A DNA stretch of 5,931 bases from contig DBTH01000199.1 of NCBI GenBank assembly GCA_002306945.1, positions 1 to 5,931 of the forward strand, given 5' to 3'. Both the position numbers and the translations under genes were made by a program. This document shows, piece after piece, positions 1 through 5,931 of the stretch. The stretch comes from Methylacidiphilaceae bacterium UBA1321 (lineage in GTDB: Bacteria > Verrucomicrobiota > Verrucomicrobiia > Methylacidiphilales > UBA1321). The notes below the pieces were generated by a model that was given only the letters and a program-made list of their open reading frames with translations, was not told the origin of the DNA and made no database searches. Position 1 is the stretch's first letter, and each line of letters begins with the position of its first letter.

Positions 1-1
1 C

Positions 2-58
2 CTGACTATTGCGAGCCGGGCCGATATGTCCGGATTCGCCCTCGCACGTCATATCTGA
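2..58 (+). CDS. possible 3' end of an unidentified gene running in from the left
   Basis: One forward frame is open from the window edge to a TGA at 56-58 and reads LTIASRADMSGFALARHI. A strong hairpin begins 12 bases later, as expected just after a gene end. Nothing in 18 residues identifies a family. Another forward frame is open from base 1 to a TAG at 229-231, but it runs through the AT-rich region and reads as low-quality protein. This is a weak call that rests on position and on the hairpin. Confidence 0.25.
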   Translation: MTIASRADMSGFALARHI

Positions 59-70
59 AGCATCCGTCGC

Positions 71-90
71 GGCGCACCAACGGGTGCGCC
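71..90. terminator. perfect 8-bp hairpin, possible terminator without a U-tract
   Basis: GGCGCACC at 71-78 and GGTGCGCC at 83-90 are perfect inverted copies around a 4-base AACG loop. The hairpin lies 12 bases after the TGA at 56-58 and before the AT-rich region. There is no run of T on either side, so it is not a canonical intrinsic terminator. It could still end or stabilise the transcript of the gene entering from the left. Confidence 0.35.
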
Positions 91-119
91 AGTCTGGACG
101 AGAATCGTTCCGGAGGTGG

Positions 120-340
120 GCATAGAACAAATGGATTTAAATTGTTGAAATCAAACAACAAAAAATATTTTCGAATTTCTTCGATACCAACAAGTATACC
201 AAAAGTACTGGATACGGTTTCTCATGCGTAGTCGGTGGGTCATGGATTTGTATCCTGATGCCCGACCATCCTTCCAATAATTTACGCTGCATCGATTGAT
301 GTTTCAAAAGACCGGCCGAAAGTTCTAATAACCGTTACCT
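120..340. other. AT-rich non-coding region beside the excisionase-like gene
   Basis: This stretch is clearly richer in A and T than the rest of the window and has no credible reading frame. It contains a short inverted repeat, TTGTTG at 142-147 and CAACAA at 156-161, and the ATACC pair listed separately. AT-rich non-coding DNA next to integrase or excisionase genes often holds attachment or accessory-protein sites. No exact attachment core can be identified here, because its partner copy is not seen in the window. Confidence 0.4.
184..200 (+). repeat. pair of ATACC boxes spaced 12 bp
   Basis: ATACC occurs at 184-188 and 196-200, exactly 12 bases apart start to start. The same motif, spacing and strand orientation recur as three boxes beside the integrase at 5870-5898. 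A related ATACG lies at 212-216 but is out of the 12-bp register. A possible role is arm-type binding by the integrase or accessory factors. Two copies alone could be chance. Confidence 0.35.
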
Positions 341-391
341 TCGAGAGAGCGGTAAGAATTGACCTCCGCAGTCAACGCTTGGCGGAATGTG

Positions 392-703
392 TTATTGGCG
401 CTGATAGCACCTTATGAGTTCAAAAAGAGACCTCACCGACACGAGCCGCCGGCGGCCAATGCATACCGTTTCGACAGAGCCTGCCGCGATAAGCTCGTAG
501 AGCTTTGTACGTCCTAGTCCAGTTGCGAGACACGCCTCCGAAACCGTACAGCTGATGCGCTCCGTAAACGGTATGTTGTCTTCAGAGGATTTGTTTTCCG
601 GCGGTAGTATCCGCTCAGAAGATGAAGGTGCGGGAATGCTTGTGGCACGACGCCGCCGATCGGTGGTCATCTCGTACTCGCTTCGATGGGCACAGCAGCC
701 CAA
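392..703 (-). CDS. excisionase-family helix-turn-helix DNA-binding protein
   Basis: This is a small protein of 103 residues from TTG at 703, or 92 from ATG at 670. Residues 53-97 form a winged helix-turn-helix of the HTH_17/excisionase type: SEACLATGLGRTKLYELI is the helix-turn-helix, CIGRRRLVSVRSL the wing and following helix. The first 50 residues are polar and probably disordered. Proteins like this bind DNA as recombination directionality factors or as small repressors. TTG at 703 has a good ribosome-binding site, GGGAGGGG at 710-717 with its GGAGG core 8 bases away. ATG at 670 has only a weak one. The gene starts about 30 bp after the truncated dehydratase and could share its transcript. 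The fold is well supported. Whether it is the directionality factor for the integrase at 4643-5836 or an unrelated regulator cannot be settled. Confidence 0.7.
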   Translation of the reverse strand: MGCCAHRSEYEMTTDRRRRATSIPAPSSSERILPPENKSSEDNIPFTERISCTVSEACLATGLGRTKLYELIAAGSVETVCIGRRRLVSVRSLFELIRCYQRQ

Positions 704-709
704 ACCAAG

Positions 710-717
710 CCCCTCCC
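710..717 (-). promoter_or_regulatory. ribosome-binding site favouring the TTG start of the excisionase-like gene
   Basis: On the minus strand the sequence reads GGGAGGGG. The GGAGG core (712-716) is separated by 8 bases from TTG at 703. It lies in the short gap after the dehydratase stop codon at 734-736. No comparable site precedes the ATG at 670, which is why the longer form is preferred. Confidence 0.5.
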
Positions 718-733
718 GGCTTGTCGTGGAGAC

Positions 734-2263
734 TTACTTTCCTGCGAGTGTCGGTAGACGGCGAGGCTCAGTCGTCGGAGGCTCGTTATATTCCGGTACG
801 ATGACCTTCAGAAGCCGCAAACTCCGTTCGCAGTTGAAACTCTCCGCGGCACGCCCAATCTCGGAAAGTTGATTTTTGAGGATTGCCAGATCGGCTGTTC
901 GCGGGGTCAACATAGATACGCCATTCACTGGTGTGGATTGGAGCTCTTCATTCGGATGCACGATTTGTTCAGCGAGTTTCTCACCCGGGCGCAAGCCGAT
1001 ATAGACGATCTTGATTCCCTTCCCCGGTTCCTTGCCAGAGAGAAGGATCATTTTCCGGGCCAAATCGGCGATCTTGACCGGCTTGCCCATTTCGAGAACG
1101 TAGACGAGGCCTCTGCCTCCTCTGTCGCTGTTGCTGAATGCCGAGGCTTGCAAAACCAGTGCGACGGCTTCCGGAATGGTCATGAAAAAGCGTTCGATAT
1201 CGGGGTGGGTGACCGTCACCGGGCCGCCCGCGGCGATCTGACGTTGAAATAGCGGAACAACTGAGCCGGACGAGCCGAGCACGTTTCCGAATCGCACGGA
1301 AACAAACCGGGTGCCGCTTCCCAGAGTATCGAGTGCCTGGCAATACGCTTCGGCGCAGCGCTTGGTTGCACCCATTACGCTGGAGGGATTGACCGCCTTA
1401 TCGGTCGAGATCAGCACCATGGTACCGGTTCCGTGTTCGAAGCACATGTCGGCGATGTTCTGAGTGCCAAGAATATTGGTGCGGATTCCCTCGACCAAGT
1501 GTTCCTCGACCAGCGGCACGTGTTTCAGTGCCGCGGCGTGAAAAACAACATCGGGTAGGTGTCTGGAGAACCAAGTATTCAGGCCGACACGATCGCGAAC
1601 GTCGCACAGCGCCGTGGTGCGCTTCAGCTTGGGATGGCGCTCCGACAGCTCCATGTCGATCGAGTAGAGATTGCACTCGGATGAGTCGAGCAATAGAATT
1701 TCCGCTGGATCGAGATCGGAAACCTGCCGCACGAGCTCCGATCCGATCGAGCCGCCAGCTCCTGTGATGAGAATGCGCCGCGATCCGATGAACTTCCGGA
1801 TAGCCCCCATCTCAAGCACGACTTGCGGCCGACCAAGCAGATCGTTGAGTGCGAGCGAGCGTACGGCTTGCCCTTTCTCCAGAATTGCCCGGCTAAATTC
1901 AATTGTTGGCGGCAATCGTCCCAACGTCAAACCATGTCGACCCGCAAGGTCGAGATAACGCGCCAACTTTTCTTCATCGACCGTGTCGTCGGCAATAACA
2001 AGGCGTTGCGGTTTGATGTTGCGCTGATGCAAGAATGCCAAGGCATCGTCCAAATTTTCGAGGCTTCCCAGGACCGCCACGCCGTGCATTGTCCTGCCGT
2101 GCCAGGACGCCTCGTTCGTCAGGATGGCGGCTGCTGTATACGGCTTGAAACCGCATTGTTGCAGTTTGCGTACGAATGATTCGACACGAGCCGCTTCACC
2201 AGAAACAACAACAGGAAGATACTCTCCAGGGGGGGCGGGTTTCTGAAATGTGTAGAACGACGA
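734..2263 (-). pseudogene. 5'-truncated CapD/FlaA1-type nucleotide-sugar 4,6-dehydratase
   Basis: Family members are inner-membrane enzymes that dehydrate UDP-sugars (often UDP-GlcNAc) for capsule, exopolysaccharide or O-antigen synthesis. About 509 codons read as this family. First comes the region after the membrane domain (EYLPVVVSGEAARVES, then HGVAVLGSL), then a full extended SDR domain. Visible motifs are the cofactor loop GAGGSIG (1742-1762), LLLDSSE, HAAALKHVPLVE, the SMK catalytic set in SVMGATK (1361-1381, Met replacing the usual SDR Tyr as in WbpM), VRFGNVLGSSGSVVPLF and LRPGEK (977-994). Intact homologues have roughly 150 or more extra N-terminal residues with several membrane helices, and none are present. 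Family-like sequence stops near 2255-2285. The frame stays open to a GTG at 2764, but that part is antisense to the export gene. The first native in-frame start is ATG at 2089, inside the second domain. The catalytic domain has no visible defect, so a soluble fragment might still be made, but normal function is doubtful. Confidence 0.8.
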
Positions 2264-2290
2264 GACCTGTTTGGTTGCTACGATGCGGGC
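2255..2290. other. truncation junction between two head-to-head polysaccharide genes
   Basis: Leftward, the minus strand reads as dehydratase from about FYTFQKPAPPGEYLPV (F codon at 2255-2257). Rightward, the plus strand reads as SLBB exporter from about AGRTLGEVRRDL (A codon at 2285-2287). Both genes are entered in mid-protein within about 30 bases of each other, leaving no room for either N-terminus or for a promoter region. The simplest reading is a deletion that took both 5' ends and the shared intergenic region. No insertion sequence or obvious repeat is seen at the join. Confidence 0.7.
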
Positions 2291-2344
2291 CGCACGCTCG
2301 GCGAGGTTCGCCGGGACCTCGAAGCAGGAGTAGCGAAAGCACGT

Positions 2345-4351
2345 GTGCAAACGCGCGCTTATGTGTCGGTGGGGCAGATTCGCCAGATTGCCGTGCGTGT
2401 CGTTGGGGAGGTCGCCAATCCCGGTGTATATCCCGTCACCGGCCTTTCCACCGTGCTCGATGTGCTCAGCCTGGCGGGAGGGGTGAAGAAATCCGGTTCC
2501 TTGCGCAACGTCGTGCTCGTGAACAATGGCAAGGCGCGAAAAATAGACCTTTACGCGCTGTTGCTTACGCGCGGTTCCAACCCCGATATGACGATTGCGC
2601 AGGACGACCGCATCGTTGTTCCTCCGATCGGTGCGACGGTTGCGGTCGCGGGGGATGTGCGCCGACCGGGAATATACGAACTGCCGTCCGGTGCCGACTC
2701 GATCACGGCGCGTGCGCTGTCCGATCTGGGAAATGGCCCGCAGCTGCGCGGCAGTTATCGCCACATGATCATGCGCATCGGCCAGAAGGGCGAAGATCAG
2801 CTCGTCAATGCAGCGGACAACTCCACGGCGGTGCGCGAGGGCGAAGTATTGTTTGTCAGAAAGGCTGTCAGCATCACCCTGGGGCGTATCGAAGTTGCCG
2901 GGGCGGTCCGGCTGCCGGGCGAATTCCCGCTGGACAAGTACAAGTCGCTACACGACCTTTTTCCTTCGATCGATGTGCTGGCACCAGCATCCTTTCTTCT
3001 CTTCGGAGTCATTGAGCGTACCGATGCCAAGACGCTGCAACGCTCTCTGGTTCCGTTTTCCTTGATCCATGTTATTCAGGGCCGTGAAAACCAGAGGCTT
3101 GTCTCCGGAGATACCGTCCATGTGTTCACCCTGAAGCAGATTCACGCGCTTGCTGCGGTCGCGGAGCGGGGGAGAAGCAAGCAGCTGATTTTCGCCGCCC
3201 CCGTCGATCAGGCCGGCGAGAAAACAGTTACCGAACCCGAACGTACCGCCGAAAAAGAGAAAGAGGAGGGCACGGAGCCGGATTTTCTTTCGCCCGAGGA
3301 CGTGGCGTTTTTCGGCAATCTTCTCGCAGACTACCGCGTCAGAATACAGGGAGCGGTTAATGATCCAGGCGTCCTGCTGGTGTCGCACGGAACGACGCTC
3401 GACGAAGTGGTCGCTTCCGTTGGCGGATTGACGAGGGACGCGGATACCGGCCGTTTCGAGATCACCTCCACGATGATCGACAATCAGAGCGGGCGCGTTA
3501 GTACCGTGCAGAAGCAATACGAAACGCGTCCTGAGCTTTTTGCGACTGTGCCGGTCGGTCCGCTGGACAATATCATCATTCGGCACTCGTTCTCGGATCG
3601 CATCGGCGGGGATGTGGAAGTGGCGGGGGAGGTTCTGTATCCAGGACATTATCCGATTGTCCGTGGCGAGCGCCTATCGCAGGTATTGGCGCGGGCGGGG
3701 GGAATGACTAGCGTGGCTTATCCCTATGGTGCCGTCTTCCAGCGTGAGTCTTTAAAGAACACCGAACGCCTCGGCAGCGAGCGCCTGGCCGATGAGCTTC
3801 AGCTTCAACTCGCCACCCATGCCGGTCAGGCGAGCGATTCTTCCGCCAGGGCGCAAACGATGCAATCGCTCGGCACGATTGAAGCCTTCATAACGGCATT
3901 GCGGCGCAAGACGCCGGTTGGGCGCATGGTGGTCGCCGCCGACCGGGAAACGCTTGCCGCCCATCCGGAAAAGGATCCATTGCTTCAGGCTGGCGACAGA
4001 ATCTACATCCCGCAGAGGCCCGATTCCGTCACCTTGCTGGGAGGTGTGAAGCAGCCCGGTCACTACATGTTCGAGAAGGATGCAACAGCATCCGACTACA
4101 TCGAGCAGGCGGGCGGAATCACGAGCGATGCTCAGGACGACATGTCCTTCATCATCTATCCCGACGGCCGCGCTCGCTCCCTCGAACAATCCTGGTACAA
4201 CTTCGGCGACTGGAAGGTTCCTCCCGGCAGCACGATTTATGTGCCGACGCAGCTTTTTCCGAAGGACTGGCTGCCGTTGAGCACGTCTATTCTGGCAATC
4301 CTCAAGGATCTCGCTGTTTCCGCCGCATCCGTTGCCGTGCTCTCGAGGTAA
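2345..4351 (+). CDS. 5'-truncated polysaccharide export protein with multiple SLBB domains (Wza-like)
   Basis: Full-length relatives are outer-membrane or periplasmic export proteins for capsule or exopolysaccharide. They have a signal peptide, a polysaccharide-export domain, then SLBB beta-grasp repeats. This 668-residue frame has six exact G-x-V-x-x-P-G signatures, at residues 21-27, 103-109, 186-192, 336-342, 428-434 and 566-572, each opening an SLBB-like unit. A charged Glu/Lys linker lies at about 290-315. A hydrophobic C-terminal segment (643-666) could be a membrane helix like the C-terminal helix of Wza. The signal peptide and most of the export domain are missing. Family-like sequence continues upstream in frame, AGRTLGEVRRDLEAGV from about 2285, so GTG at 2345 is only the first start codon left after the truncation. 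Its best upstream match, CAGGAG, is about 14 bases away, which is too far. It is head to head with the broken dehydratase and convergent with the integrase. Without a signal peptide, export function is unlikely. Confidence 0.8.
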   Translation: MQTRAYVSVGQIRQIAVRVVGEVANPGVYPVTGLSTVLDVLSLAGGVKKSGSLRNVVLVNNGKARKIDLYALLLTRGSNPDMTIAQDDRIVVPPIGATVAVAGDVRRPGIYELPSGADSITARALSDLGNGPQLRGSYRHMIMRIGQKGEDQLVNAADNSTAVREGEVLFVRKAVSITLGRIEVAGAVRLPGEFPLDKYKSLHDLFPSIDVLAPASFLLFGVIERTDAKTLQRSLVPFSLIHVIQGRENQRLVSGDTVHVFTLKQIHALAAVAERGRSKQLIFAAPVDQAGEKTVTEPERTAEKEKEEGTEPDFLSPEDVAFFGNLLADYRVRIQGAVNDPGVLLVSHGTTLDEVVASVGGLTRDADTGRFEITSTMIDNQSGRVSTVQKQYETRPELFATVPVGPLDNIIIRHSFSDRIGGDVEVAGEVLYPGHYPIVRGERLSQVLARAGGMTSVAYPYGAVFQRESLKNTERLGSERLADELQLQLATHAGQASDSSARAQTMQSLGTIEAFITALRRKTPVGRMVVAADRETLAAHPEKDPLLQAGDRIYIPQRPDSVTLLGGVKQPGHYMFEKDATASDYIEQAGGITSDAQDDMSFIIYPDGRARSLEQSWYNFGDWKVPPGSTIYVPTQLFPKDWLPLSTSILAILKDLAVSAASVAVLSR

Positions 4352-4642
4352 TACAGGTCTGGTGGTCCGTGTGACCGGAACCGGTGGTAAAGGGTTTCCG
4401 CTCAAGGCGAACGTCCCCAGCGGTGAATTGCCAGTCGGCCCCGATATGGCGTTTGTTGCGATTGTCCTGACTGGCGGCGCCTTTGCGGTTCCGGGTTGCC
4501 TTGTTGCGAACGGATGCAGTCAGAAAGGCGAAAACTGCGTGTGCAATCTGTGCGCACGCCCGCCACTAACCCATTAAAATACCAAGTTACTCCACCCACT
4601 CCATCAGCGGCCCATTTTGGTGGCAAATTTCGGGAAGGCTAG
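4352..4642. other. intergenic region between the export gene and the integrase, no assignable gene
   Basis: The region lies between two convergent genes. A forward frame is open from the export gene's stop to TAA at 4575-4577 and ends in a cysteine-rich stretch (GCSQKGENCVCNLC). A reverse frame of 74 residues spans 4402-4626. Neither resembles a family I recognise, and neither has a clear ribosome-binding site. A lone ATACC box at 4579-4583 (ATACCAAGTTAC) lies 59 bases from the integrase stop and recalls the boxes at 184-200. There is no convincing intrinsic terminator for either gene. Confidence 0.4.
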
Positions 4643-5836
4643 TTATGCAGCGATGCGAAAGACGTTAGCTGGCTTTTCGATGAAGTCTGCCCACCACTGT
4701 AGCATCCGGCGGCGATGCGAAAGGTAGAGGGCCGCGTTGTATGCACCACGCACCTTGTCATCGTCGGCGTGGGCGAGTTGTGTCTCGATCCAATCCGGTT
4801 CGAACTTGCCACTTTCGTTCAATATGGTGGAAGCACAACGGCGCAGCCCATGCGTTGTCTGTCGACTGTGATACCCCATACGGTAAAGGCCATAGAGCAT
4901 GGTGTTTTCACTGATGACGCCAGTCTTGCTGTTCGCAGGGAAAAGGTACTGGTCGTCAGGCGACTTTTCCCGCAAGCGTTTGATGATCGTCACCGCTTGG
5001 TGCGGGAGCGGCACGAGATGCTCCCGGCTCATTTTCATGCGCTCCGGGCTCAGGCGCCAAAGAGGTTCTTGGCCGTCAAGATTTTCAAATTCATCGATCC
5101 GCGCGAACCGGGTTTCTTGCGTCCGAACCATGGTGATAAGGGTGAAGAGCAAGGCGAGCCTGGTCATCTCATCACCATCATAGGCATGCATGCGGGCCAC
5201 TAGCGTGGGAAATTCCGAAGGCGGAACTGCGGCCATGTGCTTTTTCGGCCGAGGCTTCTTCAGCGCACGCCGAATATTGGCTGCCGGATCGCGGCGGCAT
5301 TTTCCCTCGGCAATACCGAACATGAAGACTTCGCTGCAATAGTTTTTGATCCGCTTCGCCATCTCTATGGCGCCGCGCGCTTCGACCTTGCGGATTACTT
5401 CCAGCAGCCGAGGTGGCTCGATAGCATCGATGTTGTCTTTGCCGAGGTGCGGCAAGATGTCGGCCTCTAATCGGCCCAGAACCAACTTCGCATAGCGCGG
5501 AGTCCAGGCGGTTTTGGCACTCGCATGCCAGTTTCGGGCGACTGTTTCGAACGCGTTCTCGATCGCGAGTGTTTCCGCCTTATCGGCTGCGGCAGGGTCC
5601 TCGCCATCAGCCAGGTGTTTACGGGCGTTGTCACGTCGCTCTCGCGCCGCCGCTAATTCCACGGCGGGCCATTTTCCCATCGCCAACGTCTTACGCTTTT
5701 CTCCGTGGCGGTAGTCGAACCGCCAGAGCCTTCCGCCGCTCGGGGTGACCACCAGGTAGAGGCCTTTTTCATCCGCAAGCTTGTAGGGCTTGGCTTTGGG
5801 TTTGGCGTTTTTTACGCCGAGCGCTGTCAGTGGCAT
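4643..5836 (-). CDS. P4-type tyrosine recombinase (site-specific integrase)
   Basis: The enzyme cuts and rejoins DNA at attachment sites to insert or excise phages and genomic islands. At 397 residues it has the usual length for the P4 integrase family. Residues 1-85 match the N-terminal arm-binding DUF4102 domain (LTALGVKNAKPKAKPYKLAD, GLYLVVTPSGGRLWRFDYR). Residues 95-195 form the core-binding SAM-like domain, and 205-385 the catalytic domain. The active-site set looks complete: R238 (TMVRTQE), K268, H329 and R332 (HGLRR), H356 (LAH) and nucleophile Y366 (GAYN). ATG at 5836 is chosen because the family-typical N-terminus begins there. It has no clear Shine-Dalgarno and lies at the edge of an inverted repeat, suggesting autoregulation. 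The gene converges on the export gene. No tRNA or tmRNA target is visible beside it, so the attachment site is unknown. It appears intact and possibly active. Confidence 0.93.
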   Translation of the reverse strand: MPLTALGVKNAKPKAKPYKLADEKGLYLVVTPSGGRLWRFDYRHGEKRKTLAMGKWPAVELAAARERRDNARKHLADGEDPAAADKAETLAIENAFETVARNWHASAKTAWTPRYAKLVLGRLEADILPHLGKDNIDAIEPPRLLEVIRKVEARGAIEMAKRIKNYCSEVFMFGIAEGKCRRDPAANIRRALKKPRPKKHMAAVPPSEFPTLVARMHAYDGDEMTRLALLFTLITMVRTQETRFARIDEFENLDGQEPLWRLSPERMKMSREHLVPLPHQAVTIIKRLREKSPDDQYLFPANSKTGVISENTMLYGLYRMGYHSRQTTHGLRRCASTILNESGKFEPDWIETQLAHADDDKVRGAYNAALYLSHRRRMLQWWADFIEKPANVFRIAA

Positions 5837-5880
5837 TTGACGGTATCCGGTTCTCTGCCGTCGCCGCGGATACCGTCAAA
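5836..5880. promoter_or_regulatory. 14-bp perfect inverted repeat covering the integrase start
   Basis: TTTGACGGTATCCG at 5836-5849 and CGGATACCGTCAAA at 5867-5880 are exact inverted copies with a 17-base spacer. The integrase ATG (5834-5836) has its A inside the left arm. As DNA this could be a dimer-binding operator. As RNA it would fold into a hairpin hiding the leader and the first base of the start codon. Each arm also contains one ATACC box. Control of integrase expression is inferred from position only. Confidence 0.6.
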
Positions 5881-5898
5881 AATACCGTCACGCATACC
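5870..5898 (+). repeat. three ATACC boxes at exact 12-bp intervals upstream of the integrase
   Basis: ATACC starts at 5870, 5882 and 5894. The first two share ATACCGTCA, and the third reads ATACCGCG. A fourth box in inverted orientation (GGTAT, 5842-5846) lies in the other arm of the inverted repeat. Regular spacing close to one helical turn, beside an integrase with an arm-binding N-terminal domain, fits arm-type sites or an autoregulatory operator. The function is inferred. Confidence 0.55.
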
Positions 5899-5931
5899 GC
5901 GTAGGGCGGGGTACCTTGGGCGAAGGTGGAG

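Noticed and set aside
224..280. 18-codon forward frame after the left ATACC boxes
   Set aside because: It has no ribosome-binding site and no recognisable peptide, and it ends quickly within an AT-rich non-coding stretch.
335..360. Hairpin after the excisionase-like gene as a terminator
   Set aside because: Only a 5-bp stem (TTACC/GGTAA) with an 11-base loop and no T-run can be formed, which is too weak to call.
2176..3015. Forward open frame of 279 codons across the junction
   Set aside because: It is out of frame with the exporter, and its Arg/Cys/Gly-rich composition is characteristic of a shifted frame.
2948..3649. Reverse-strand open frame of 233 codons inside the exporter gene
   Set aside because: The opposite strand is clearly SLBB coding throughout, and the antisense product is rich in Arg, His and Gly with no recognisable domain.
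4361..4390. Hairpin after the exporter stop around ACCGGAACCGGT
   Set aside because: The arms are 5 bp with a 2-base loop, which cannot fold stably, and no T-run follows.
3752..4405. Reverse-strand open frame of 217 codons overlapping the exporter 3' end
   Set aside because: It is almost wholly antisense to the SLBB gene and has no family resemblance. This is a typical shadow in GC-rich coding DNA.
4560..4642. Possible tRNA or tmRNA 3' end serving as integration target next to the integrase
   Set aside because: No T-loop consensus, acceptor pairing or CCA end could be found on either strand here. The 95 bases to the right of the integrase start were also checked.
4715..5203. Forward open frame of 162 codons opposite the integrase
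   Set aside because: It is antisense to the integrase catalytic domain, whose residues are well conserved, and the antisense product shows no domain.
5870..5898. CRISPR-like repeat array
   Set aside because: The repeats are 5-9 bp with 12-bp periodicity and no spacers, which fits protein-binding boxes and not CRISPR.

Overview
The window looks like a piece of accessory or island DNA from an alphaproteobacterium. The evidence is GC-rich coding sequence, a P4-type integrase, and capsule/exopolysaccharide genes of a type common in Rhizobiales and sphingomonads. The genus cannot be read from the sequence. No complete metabolic operon, RNA gene or CRISPR array is visible.

Layout. Bases 1-58 may carry the 3' tail of a rightward gene, followed by a strong hairpin. 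Bases 120-340 are AT-rich and non-coding and contain two ATACC boxes 12 bp apart. A small leftward helix-turn-helix gene of the excisionase type (392-703) follows. Just upstream of it on the same strand is a CapD/FlaA1-type nucleotide-sugar 4,6-dehydratase (734 to about 2260). Head to head with that gene is a rightward Wza-like SLBB polysaccharide-export gene (2345-4351). A 291-bp stretch with no assignable gene separates it from a complete leftward tyrosine recombinase (4643-5836). The right edge (5836-5898) holds a 14-bp inverted repeat over the integrase start codon and three ATACC boxes at exact 12-bp steps.

Main result. Both polysaccharide genes have lost their 5' ends at the same place, about 2255-2290. 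The dehydratase lacks its N-terminal membrane segments, and the exporter lacks its signal peptide and most of its polysaccharide-export domain. A single deletion between two divergent genes would explain this, although an assembly chimera must be excluded. A long open frame continues from the dehydratase into the antisense strand of the exporter up to 2764. Ordinary gene calling would therefore report a normal-length protein whose first roughly 165 residues are meaningless.

The integrase at one end and the excisionase-like gene at the other, each next to ATACC boxes, suggest a small or decayed integrative element bracketing the broken polysaccharide locus. The ends of such an element are not proven here.
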